Shown: one piece after another, positions 25,018-31,277 of the stretch
Layout: every line of letters starts with the position of its first letter
Numbering within the stretch: position 1 is the stretch's first letter
Notes under the pieces: generated by a model
What the model saw: the letters and a program-made list of their open reading frames with translations, nothing else
The model's database searches: none
Told to the model about the DNA's origin: nothing
Position numbers and translations under genes: made by a program
From: Bacillota bacterium
GTDB taxonomy: Bacteria > Bacillota > Clostridia > Peptostreptococcales > Anaerovoracaceae
Length of the DNA: 41,885 nt
Assembly: GCA_017626845.1 (NCBI GenBank)
Contig: JAGAHX010000001.1
Coordinates: 1-41,885 of the forward strand
Reading direction: 5' to 3'

Positions 25018-27360
25018 CTATTTTACGACAACAATTACGATGTCATAGAGCTTGTCGGACTTGAACAGAATGATGTCGGAGAAGTATTCCGCACCCTTTG
25101 CGAGGAAGGAAGCCTTCTCAACACTCCAGTCGGAGCCGTCCTTTACGTAGACGACTGCATCCGGATCCATGGAGTAGTTAACATCGTTGTACTTGTAGAC
25201 GTTACCGGAGAAGGTACCCTTCTTCATACCGTCGAAGTGTTCAACTGCAGAGATACCACTAGCAACATCAGATACTTCTTCGCCGTCGAAGGTCAGCTTG
25301 TAGTTGACTGCAGCTGCAGTAGTGAAGATCTTGATTTCCTTATCGGTGGTAACGGTGAAGTCCTTAACTTCGCCATCATACAGAGCGGTGAGGACTCTGC
25401 CGTCCTTGCTGGTACCATTGTCCTTAACGAAGAAGGTGTAGACATCATCAGCAGCTTCGAACTTCAGAGCCAGAACAGCAACATAGTTGCCTTCATCAGC
25501 TTTGGAGAACATATCCTTTACTTCTTTGTCAAAGAGTTCAGAAGCCTTCAGAACGCTGTAGTTATCGGCCTTAGTCCAGTCATCATGACCATCAGCGGTG
25601 TTGCCGCTGTAATTGAAGACAACCGTGGAATCCTTCAGCGCATTACCAGCACCTACGCCGTTCTTATCAAACGTAACAGCTGCCTTAGTGGTGAATGCCT
25701 CAACCTTGGTAACCTTATCCTTCTTGTCGACGCTGTATTTTACCAGATCGCCAGCCTTGCAAGCGGAAGAGGTCTTGTCAGTGAAGGTCTTAGCGAAGTC
25801 GCCACCAGCTTCAAATTCCTTGGTGGTTCCGTCTGCCAGGAAGAGCTTAACCATCTTGCTGCCGCCATCAGACTTCCAGCTGCCACCGGCATTACCGGTA
25901 TCCAGAACTACTGCATAGTTGGTGGTAACAGCATCAGCATCAGCCAGATAGATATCTCCAGCATAGTCGATGTAGAAGGTCGCCTCGGTCTCATTGTTCA
26001 TGAGATCCTTGAGTTCTGCTGCGGTTGTTTCAGCCTGAGCATTCAGACCATAGGTTTCGCCGCCGATAGTATAAGTATCGCCGTCCTTGTTGATCTTAGT
26101 GATAACACCAAGAACAGTCTTGTCGGATACATCGATTCTGGCAACAGTGCCATCGGAACCCTTGAAGACGGTAACAACATCGTCTTCCTTGATTTCGCTG
26201 AGTGCATTTACGCCATTCAGAATGAATGCGCCAGTATCGATTGCATCATCTTCATCCAGAGCAAATTTTGCGCCGTTGATCTTCGGGGTCTTAGCATTGA
26301 TGGAGTCCTGAGTGTCTTCATCAGCCTGGAAGGACTGACCGTCCTGCCATACCTGCATGGAGTAAACTTCAGAAATCTTCTTGCCGTCCAGCTTAACAGC
26401 CAGCTTTACAGACTCTTCGGGCTTGTCATAAGCAACGTCGGTCTTATCGATGTCGCCATTCTTGAAGGACTTATAGATATCTGCAGCAGCCTGCTTGGTG
26501 CTGTCAAACTTATAATCGTCCTTCAGATCATCAAGATATCCTTCGATGAATTCGGACTTAACTTCCTTGATTGCAACGATGTCGCCATCCTTGTTTTCAT
26601 AAACGGAAGCATATACGCCCATGTAGTTCATCAGATTGATATCTGCATCTTCGGTTCCTTCGATAACGAAGAACAGTTCCTTACCATCAGCCCCTTTACG
26701 GACTTTCGCACCAAGTCTGGTCAGCATGGTATCATTAGCTACGCCATTGCCGTCCAGGTTTGCATGCCAATAACCGTCTTTGTCAACATAACCAATGTTA
26801 GCGGTCAGAGCCTTGTACAGGAAGCAAGCGATGTCCTGTCTGGGAGCAGGTGCATTACCAGTGGTAGCGCAGATGTCCAGGATGCCAAGACCTCTTGCCT
26901 TGTTGACGAATGCGCCGGGCCATACACCAGGCAGAGTCTCTGCGGTGTAACCCAGGGAAGCAACGATCATGGTCAGAGCTTCGTTGTAGGATACAGGATT
27001 CTCGGGCTTGAAGGTCTTGTCGGGATAGCCTGCAACAAATCCTACGGAAACTGCGTAAGCGATGTAACCGGATGCCCAGTGGGAAGCGGGAACATCGGAG
27101 AAGCCGGTAGCGCCGCTGCCTTTGACGGGAATGCCAAGAGCTGCAGTGATCATAGTAGCCATCTGAGCTCTGGTAACATTATCGCCAGGCTTGAAGGTGC
27201 CATCGGGGAAACCCGCGATTACGCCGAGGCCGGAAAGAACGTTAACGGGTTCGCTGTAATACTCGGTGTCCTTGACATCAGAGAAATCGCTAGCGAAAAC
27301 GAAACCGAAGCTTCCCAGGATCATTGCGAACGCGAGTACCAGAGAAAGTACTTTCTTCAT
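25018..27360 (-). CDS. S-layer homology (SLH) domain surface protein, 780 aa
   Basis: Exported cell-surface protein. A signal peptide MKKVLSLVLAFAMILGSFGFVFA (cleavage after about residue 23) is followed by three SLH-like domains: about 26-70 (GLGVIAGFPDGTFKPGDNVTRAQMATMI), 86-132 (GFVAGYPDKTFKPENPVSYNEALTMIV) and a diverged one near 145-185. The rest is acidic, lysine/aspartate-rich and beta-like with no cysteine motif, as in S-layer proteins. Start at 27360 with AAGGAGG about 8 bases upstream; the frame stays open further upstream but that part is not coding-like. SLH domains bind secondary cell wall polymer, which ties it to the neighbouring polymer operon. Confidence 0.93.
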   Translation of the reverse strand: MKKVLSLVLAFAMILGSFGFVFASDFSDVKDTEYYSEPVNVLSGLGVIAGFPDGTFKPGDNVTRAQMATMITAALGIPVKGSGATGFSDVPASHWASGYIAYAVSVGFVAGYPDKTFKPENPVSYNEALTMIVASLGYTAETLPGVWPGAFVNKARGLGILDICATTGNAPAPRQDIACFLYKALTANIGYVDKDGYWHANLDGNGVANDTMLTRLGAKVRKGADGKELFFVIEGTEDADINLMNYMGVYASVYENKDGDIVAIKEVKSEFIEGYLDDLKDDYKFDSTKQAAADIYKSFKNGDIDKTDVAYDKPEESVKLAVKLDGKKISEVYSMQVWQDGQSFQADEDTQDSINAKTPKINGAKFALDEDDAIDTGAFILNGVNALSEIKEDDVVTVFKGSDGTVARIDVSDKTVLGVITKINKDGDTYTIGGETYGLNAQAETTAAELKDLMNNETEATFYIDYAGDIYLADADAVTTNYAVVLDTGNAGGSWKSDGGSKMVKLFLADGTTKEFEAGGDFAKTFTDKTSSACKAGDLVKYSVDKKDKVTKVEAFTTKAAVTFDKNGVGAGNALKDSTVVFNYSGNTADGHDDWTKADNYSVLKASELFDKEVKDMFSKADEGNYVAVLALKFEAADDVYTFFVKDNGTSKDGRVLTALYDGEVKDFTVTTDKEIKIFTTAAAVNYKLTFDGEEVSDVASGISAVEHFDGMKKGTFSGNVYKYNDVNYSMDPDAVVYVKDGSDWSVEKASFLAKGAEYFSDIILFKSDKLYDIVIVVVK

Positions 27361-27484
27361 TCTTAATTCCTCCTTAAGAATAAGCCTCTGGGGACCTACT
27401 AATCCGCGCCTGTCTGCCCCAGTCAGACGATTGCGGGTCGAAGATTTTGCATGCAACAGACATATGTAACCTTCGACAGTTAGC

Positions 27485-27512
27485 ATTATAGCACCCCTCG
27501 GCAAGGGTGCAA
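27485..27512 (-). promoter_or_regulatory. Sigma-A promoter of the SLH gene
   Basis: Minus strand -35 TTGCAC (27507-27512), 16-base spacer, -10 TATAAT (27485-27490). This gives an untranslated leader of about 118 bases, typical of abundant S-layer messages. Confidence 0.72.
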
Positions 27513-27565
27513 GCGGTTTACACCGTTTGTAAAAAACCTGTAATAATACATGCATATTAAGACAA

Positions 27566-27583
27566 TGTAGCCGATTTGTAGCC
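27566..27583 (+). repeat. Paired TGTAGCC direct repeats upstream of the integrase
   Basis: TGTAGCC at 27566-27572 and 27577-27583, period 11 bp. A similar pair with the same period lies just after the integrase gene (28692-28709). Candidate integrase arm-binding or att sites. Confidence 0.55.
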
Positions 27584-27603
27584 ATACGGCAGAAAGGAGA
27601 AGA

Positions 27604-28671
27604 ATGTCCGTCTCGAAGGATAAAAAGACCGGCAAATGGATCGCGCAGGTGCGGATCCGGGACCAGGCCGGCAAAGTAACACACAAAAAGAAAAGAGGGT
27701 TTGCGACGAAAAAAGCGGCGCAGGAATGGGTGAATAGTATAGGAAGAAAGGACTGCTCTCTCGACATGCCATTCGCGAAGTTCGTGGAGCTTTATCTGGA
27801 TGATGCGGGTCACCGGATGAAGCCCTCGACCATGGCCACGAAACGCATGATCCTCACGACGAAGATCCTCCCCTATTTCGGTGAGATGCAGCTGGATGCG
27901 ATCGGGCCGGCCGATGTGCGCAGCTGGCAGAATGCGATGATGAGCCGGACCAACGAGCGGGGGCTTCCTTTCGCGAAGACGTACCTCCGGACGATGCACG
28001 GGCAGCTGACGGCGGTGTTTAACTATGCGATGCGATATTACAGGCTGCGGGAGAATCCCTGCCGGGCGGCAGGCAGCATCGGCACGAAAAAGGGCGAGAA
28101 CGTAAACTTCTGGACGAAGGAGGAGTTCTTGCGGTTTCTGGATACGCAGCGGGGCAATGCGGCGACGTATACGATGTTTATGGTGCTGTATTATACGGGA
28201 ATGCGGGAAGGAGAATTGCTGGCGTTGACAGTGGAGGATGTTGACTTTGAGAGAATGGAGATTTGGATCAATAAGACGTATCAACGCATTGCGCGGCAAG
28301 ACATTGTGATGACACCAAAGACACCAAAAAGCAACCGGGTGATCTCGATGTCGCCAGCGCTGGGGGAATGTTTGAAGGGATATTTGGAGGATAGTGGAAT
28401 TTGGACAGGACGGGTATTTCCGTACAGCCGCTACTATTTATATAGGCAGTTGAAAAAGGGGTGCGCTTCTGCGGGCGTAAAAACAATTCGTGTGCACGAC
28501 CTGCGGCACAGCCATGCGAGTTTGCTGGTGGAGATGGGCTATTCGCCCTTGCTGATCGCGGAGCGGCTGGGTCACGACCACGTGCAGACGACGATGGATA
28601 CCTATAGTCATTTGTATCCCAACAAGCAGCGCGATGTAGCCAACCGGCTGGATGCGTTTATCAATGGATGA
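27604..28671 (+). CDS. Phage/ICE-type tyrosine recombinase (integrase)
   Basis: Site-specific recombinase of 355 aa. It has an AP2-like arm-binding N terminus (GKWIAQVRIRDQAGKVTHKKKRGFATKKAAQEW, 10-42), a SAM-like core-binding domain (about 55-150) and a complete catalytic domain: Arg201 (TGMREGELL), Lys near 242, His298-x-x-Arg301 (HDLRHSH), His324 (LGHDH) and nucleophile Tyr334. Start ATG 27604 with AAAGGAG 4-10 bases upstream. No excisionase, relaxase or tRNA gene is adjacent, so this is either a reduced element or one whose other end lies elsewhere. The GC-rich codon use is like that of the chromosome. Confidence 0.94.
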   Translation: MSVSKDKKTGKWIAQVRIRDQAGKVTHKKKRGFATKKAAQEWVNSIGRKDCSLDMPFAKFVELYLDDAGHRMKPSTMATKRMILTTKILPYFGEMQLDAIGPADVRSWQNAMMSRTNERGLPFAKTYLRTMHGQLTAVFNYAMRYYRLRENPCRAAGSIGTKKGENVNFWTKEEFLRFLDTQRGNAATYTMFMVLYYTGMREGELLALTVEDVDFERMEIWINKTYQRIARQDIVMTPKTPKSNRVISMSPALGECLKGYLEDSGIWTGRVFPYSRYYLYRQLKKGCASAGVKTIRVHDLRHSHASLLVEMGYSPLLIAERLGHDHVQTTMDTYSHLYPNKQRDVANRLDAFING

Positions 28672-28691
28672 GAAGAGGTTTTGCGAGAAAG

Positions 28692-28709
28692 TGTAGCCAA
28701 AGTGGAGCC
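28692..28709 (+). repeat. Paired TGTAGCC/TGGAGCC direct repeats downstream of the integrase
   Basis: TGTAGCC at 28692-28698 and TGGAGCC at 28703-28709, period 11 bp, mirroring the pair at 27566-27583. A further TGTAGCC is at 28635-28641 inside the integrase 3' end. Confidence 0.5.
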
Positions 28710-28717
28710 AATGTATA

Positions 28718-28746
28718 TTGACATATTTTAACAAACTCTATATAAT
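28718..28746 (+). promoter_or_regulatory. Perfect-consensus promoter of module 1
   Basis: TTGACA (28718-28723), 17-base spacer, TATAAT (28741-28746). The start point is near 28753, about 8 bases before the 86-bp repeat RNA. Confidence 0.9.
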
Positions 28747-28760
28747 AAACCCTCGAACAG

Positions 28761-28846
28761 AATATTTACGCGGGCCAACGGCTCACCCGGCTGTTCGCGA
28801 GCACCAAAGTGCGATAGGAGTGATTCCTATCGCTTTTTTGTTAAAG
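28761..28846 (+). ncRNA. 86-bp structured leader RNA, copy 1, ending in an intrinsic terminator
   Basis: Identical over 86 bp to 30342-30427. Predicted pairings are AACGGCU with GGCUGUU around the loop CACCC (28777-28795), with flanking GCG/CGC; GCAC-CAAA-GUGC (28801-28812); and the terminator GCGATAGGA-GTGAT-TCCTATCGC followed by TTTTTTG (28811-28840). The terminator stem shares its first two bases with the preceding hairpin. A consensus promoter lies just upstream and an unrelated coding region just downstream, so the RNA could be a free small RNA or an attenuator. It matches no riboswitch class that I recognise. Confidence 0.85.
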
Positions 28847-28858
28847 GAGTAATAGTAA

Positions 28859-28894
28859 ATGCATTATTTTTCCCCCTCTTGTTATATAATATAA
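28859..28894 (+). CDS. Possible 11-codon upstream reading frame
   Basis: ATG 28859 has AAAGGAG 8 bases upstream and encodes MHYFSPSCYII before a TAA that overlaps the ribosome-binding site of the next gene. It may be a leader peptide or the relic of a replaced gene start; in module 2 the equivalent site leads straight into the cargo gene. Confidence 0.35.
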   Translation: MHYFSPSCYII

Positions 28895-28906
28895 GGAGAC
28901 CAAGTT

Positions 28907-29452
28907 ATGATTACAGTAAAAATCGATGTTCTTACCCCATGCCTAAAGGATAAGAATACCGGCGACATCATCCTAACCGAAGTAGTTCGTGTAAAGCGTC
29001 CATCTGTTTTGCGCAAGTTTAAATCTTCTAATGGTTGGTATGTTGATTGGGAAGACCTACTGGAGGAAAATGAGATCTACGCGCTGGTCGTTGAGGGCTC
29101 TGTAGATGTACAAGGTCTTGTAGCGGTCAGACCTAACTATGACATGCGTGCGTTGTGCATTAATTGGATGTGCGCCAGCCCTGACAACAATGCGCTGATT
29201 CATGAAGACGTTAGGTATACAGGTGTTGGAGGATATCTGTTTGCCATAGCCTCACAAAAATCCATCGACTATGGATTTGACGGAGTAATGTTTGGATTTG
29301 CTGCAAACAAGGCTCTGTTAAGCCATTATCTCAATGTATTTAATGGAGAATTTATAGGCGTTTTGCATCCGTACCATTTTGCAATTGATGAAGAAAACTC
29401 AAAACGAATTTTGGAGGAATATGATTATGAATGGACAGATGAAGAGATATAA
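28907..29452 (+). CDS. GNAT-like protein, 181 aa (module 1 cargo)
   Basis: Soluble protein without a signal peptide. The second half resembles an N-acetyltransferase fold: IYALVVEGSVDVQGLVAVRPN is a strand-turn-strand unit, ALCINWMCASPDN the next strand, then YTGVGGYLFAIASQKSIDYGFDGVMFGFAANKALLSHYLNVF, where VGGYLFAIA stands in for the acetyl-CoA-binding loop and helix. The canonical Q/R-x-x-G-x-G/A is reduced to TGVGG, so activity is uncertain. AAGGAG lies 8 bases upstream of the ATG. The 3' end overlaps the start of a 59-aa gene by 26 bases. The pair could be a toxin-antitoxin or modifier-partner unit; this is inference. Confidence 0.75.
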   Translation: MITVKIDVLTPCLKDKNTGDIILTEVVRVKRPSVLRKFKSSNGWYVDWEDLLEENEIYALVVEGSVDVQGLVAVRPNYDMRALCINWMCASPDNNALIHEDVRYTGVGGYLFAIASQKSIDYGFDGVMFGFAANKALLSHYLNVFNGEFIGVLHPYHFAIDEENSKRILEEYDYEWTDEEI

Positions 29453-29606
29453 AGAAAGTCTCGCAAAAACGCCCGGACCTATCGGTCAAGACCAGTTTCC
29501 GAAAATCAAGTTAGATCTTCGGGGACTTATGAAATACGCAAAAGACAAAGGCTTAAAAGTGGTCGATTTGTCAGAAGAAGAAAAAAAGATGTTTATTTGT
29601 GAGTAA
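29427..29606 (+). CDS. 59-aa basic small protein overlapping the GNAT-like gene
   Basis: Starts MNGQMKRYKESLAKTPGPIG and continues KIKLDLRGLMKYAKDKGLKV, ending DLSEEEKKMFICE. It is compact and charged, with a predicted helix-turn-helix-like pair of helices but no assigned fold. ATG 29427 has GGAGG (29413-29417) 9 bases upstream, inside the preceding gene; ATG 29421 is an alternative. The 26-base overlap implies translational coupling with the GNAT-like protein. The terminator block begins immediately after the stop. Confidence 0.75.
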   Translation: MNGQMKRYKESLAKTPGPIGQDQFPKIKLDLRGLMKYAKDKGLKVVDLSEEEKKMFICE

Positions 29607-29646
29607 TAACGTACTAAGGCCCGCCTCCCCGAGGCGGGCCGTTTTC
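29607..29646 (+). terminator. Module 1 terminator block, duplicated at 31199-31238
   Basis: GCCCGCCTC-CCC-GAGGCGGGC followed by CGTTTTC. From TAAC through GTTTTC the 40 bases match 31199-31238 with three differences, so homology begins right at the cargo stop codon. Confidence 0.88.
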
Positions 29647-29663
29647 ATCTTATCCGGCAGGTT

Positions 29664-30227
29664 CTACCCTTCCGACGGCTCGTACGCATTCCAGACGAGG
29701 TCGTCCACAGAGAAGAAGCTTTCTACGGGGTTGCCGTCTGCACCGGGATAGGATACGGTAAAGCACTCGTCGTCAGGCAGATAGGCCTCTGCGATCGCCG
29801 TTCCCGGGCCGGTATAGCCTTCCGTCCAGTCCTCCTGCACGACAGTACCGACTTGGACTGCACCGTCCACCAGCTGATAGACATACACGCGCTGTACGCC
29901 GTCACCGCCGAAGGTGCAGTTGCAGACGAGTTCTGGCACGCCGTCGCCGTACAGGTCCACGATGTAATCGGCAGGGTCACCGTAGCCGAAGCTTTCGCCG
30001 ATGACCACATCCTCCCCATCCATATCCGCGTGGTACACCCGTTCGTACCACTCGCCGCCTGCCTCACTTACATTTACGACATAGCCCTTCAGGCCCATGA
30101 TGTTGTCAAACAGTTCGGCGCCTTCCGGCACATCGATGGCAAGGCCGGTACCGTTGTCCGCCGGGCTGTTGCTGCAGCCGCAGAGGGCCAGGGTGAGGAC
30201 GGCGATGATTGCAAAGATTCGTTTCAT
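29664..30227 (-). CDS. Small secreted lipoprotein, 187 aa
   Basis: Surface lipoprotein of unknown role. MKRIFAIIAVLTLALCGCSNS is a lipoprotein signal with the lipobox LCGC (lipid on Cys19 or so). The mature part is acidic and contains YIVDLYGDGVPELVC, which resembles an FG-GAP/EF-hand-like calcium loop, and a final FFSVDDLVWNAYE. The start at 30227 has AGGAGG about 6 bases upstream; upstream in-frame codons lie in the promoter. It is convergent with the module 1 cargo. A 12-16-base match to its 3' end is found after the second module (31251). Confidence 0.83.
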   Translation of the reverse strand: MKRIFAIIAVLTLALCGCSNSPADNGTGLAIDVPEGAELFDNIMGLKGYVVNVSEAGGEWYERVYHADMDGEDVVIGESFGYGDPADYIVDLYGDGVPELVCNCTFGGDGVQRVYVYQLVDGAVQVGTVVQEDWTEGYTGPGTAIAEAYLPDDECFTVSYPGADGNPVESFFSVDDLVWNAYEPSEG

Positions 30228-30242
30228 AGGGGTTCCTCCTTT

Positions 30243-30264
30243 AACGTAACATTCTAATGTAACG
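30243..30264. promoter_or_regulatory. 22-bp imperfect palindrome at the lipoprotein promoter
   Basis: ACGTAACATT-CT-AATGTAACGT-like sequence, 18 of 22 positions symmetrical. It overlaps a possible minus-strand -10 (TAGAAT, 30251-30256). Candidate operator; no regulator is identified. Confidence 0.4.
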
Positions 30265-30297
30265 TGGATTTCTAACAACCATTATACACGAAAAAGA

Positions 30298-30326
30298 TTG
30301 ACACATTTTTACATTTCGTGTATCAT
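30298..30326 (+). promoter_or_regulatory. Near-consensus promoter of module 2
   Basis: TTGACA (30298-30303), 17-base spacer, TATCAT (30321-30326). Position relative to the 86-bp RNA is the same as in module 1 to within one base, although the promoter sequence itself differs. Confidence 0.87.
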
Positions 30327-30341
30327 TGGCGTACACATCAT

Positions 30342-30427
30342 AATATTTACGCGGGCCAACGGCTCACCCGGCTGTTCGCGAGCACCAAAGTGCGATAGGA
30401 GTGATTCCTATCGCTTTTTTGTTAAAG
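30342..30427 (+). ncRNA. 86-bp structured leader RNA, copy 2, ending in an intrinsic terminator
   Basis: Identical to 28761-28846 at every position, with the terminator at 30392-30420. Divergence starts exactly past GTTAAAG, where the cargo ribosome-binding site begins, and just before AATATTTACG upstream. The lack of any substitution suggests recent duplication or strong selection. Confidence 0.85.
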
Positions 30428-30439
30428 AAGGAGATCTGT

Positions 30440-31201
30440 ATGTTGCTAAAGAAAGACGAAAAATTCAATCCGATCGACGATGTAATGTTCACGAAGATGG
30501 CGGAAGATCCGAGGTTTTGTGAGGAGATCATCAGGGTCATCCTAGGGAAACCGGAACTGTGCGTGGTCGAAGTGCGGCCGCAGGACCAGGTGACGAATCT
30601 GAAAGGCCGCAGTGTTCGGCTCGACGTGCTGTGCCGGCTGGCAGACGGCACGCTGGTGAACGTAGAGGTTCAAAAGTATTCTGATGAGGATCACGAAAAG
30701 CGGGTCCGATACTATGGATCGCTGCTGACCGCGGAACATACACCGAAAGGATCGTCGTTTACGGATGTAGTGAATGTCTGCGTTATCTACATTGCGAAGT
30801 TCGACATTTTTTTGGATGGCCGCTCAGTTTACCATGTGGACAGAATCGTGCGCGAAACCGGAAAAGTCGTGTATAATGGAATGGAAGAGGTCTACGTAAA
30901 CGCAGAGGCGCGGGATGGTACGGAAGTGGCCGAACTGATGCAGGTGTTTACGGAGGGCCCGGTCTACAACGATAAGTTTCCGGTAACATCCGGTTTGAAG
31001 AAACTTTACAGGGACGGTGATGATGAGATGATCTACACGTTATCCGACAAGTTGAGGGAGGAAGGACGCGATAAAGAACGAGCCCGGATCGTTCTGAATA
31101 TGCTGGAATCCGGGATATCTGCTGAGCAGATCGTAAAACTGACAGGGATAGATCAGTCTACTGTTGCTGCAATTAAAAACAATCTTCAGGTTCAGCAATA
31201 A
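30440..31201 (+). CDS. Rpn family PD-(D/E)XK nuclease/putative transposase (module 2 cargo)
   Basis: Protein of 253 aa in the recombination-promoting nuclease (RpnA/PDDEXK_2) family. KFNPIDDVMFTKMAEDPRFCEEII at the start is the family signature. The catalytic core is RLDVLCRLADGTLVNVEVQKY, with Asp and the E-x-Q motif in place, followed by KRVRYYGSLL. The C-terminal tail has LREEGRDKERARIVLNMLESG and a helix-turn-helix-like IVKLTGIDQSTVAAIKNN. Start 30440 has AAGGAG 7 bases upstream; an in-frame GTG at 30401 lies in the terminator loop and is rejected. Rpn proteins are linked to phase-variable anti-phage activity and to recombination. Confidence 0.93.
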   Translation: MLLKKDEKFNPIDDVMFTKMAEDPRFCEEIIRVILGKPELCVVEVRPQDQVTNLKGRSVRLDVLCRLADGTLVNVEVQKYSDEDHEKRVRYYGSLLTAEHTPKGSSFTDVVNVCVIYIAKFDIFLDGRSVYHVDRIVRETGKVVYNGMEEVYVNAEARDGTEVAELMQVFTEGPVYNDKFPVTSGLKKLYRDGDDEMIYTLSDKLREEGRDKERARIVLNMLESGISAEQIVKLTGIDQSTVAAIKNNLQVQQ

Positions 31202-31238
31202 CGCACCAAAGCCCGCCTCCCCGAGGCGGGCCGTTTTC
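31199..31238 (+). terminator. Module 2 terminator block, duplicate of 29607-29646
   Basis: Same GC-rich hairpin GCCCGCCTC-CCC-GAGGCGGGC with CGTTTTC. It begins with the cargo stop codon. It is followed at 31251 by CCAGACGAGGTC, which also occurs in the lipoprotein gene end (29691). Confidence 0.88.
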
Positions 31239-31277
31239 TACGATAAGTTCCCAGACGAGGTCATCCATGCACCCAGT

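Noticed and set aside
25015..27366. A 783-codon open frame on the plus strand opposite the S-layer gene
   Set aside because: It is the mirror of a highly biased coding sequence. The minus strand has a signal peptide, SLH domains, Shine-Dalgarno and promoter; the plus strand has none of these and its protein has no recognisable domain.
28671..30427. Integron with attC sites (integrase followed by repeated hairpin elements)
   Set aside because: The recombinase is phage-type with an arm-binding N terminus, not IntI. The 86-bp repeats end in a T-rich terminator, lack the GTTRRRY core pair, and each has a dedicated promoter; the lipoprotein gene between them faces the other way.
28761..30427. attL/attR of an integrative element formed by the two 86-bp repeats
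   Set aside because: The integrase lies outside the interval, the interval holds only 1.5 kb with no mobility gene, and the repeats have clear transcription signals. A duplication is simpler, though not strictly excluded.
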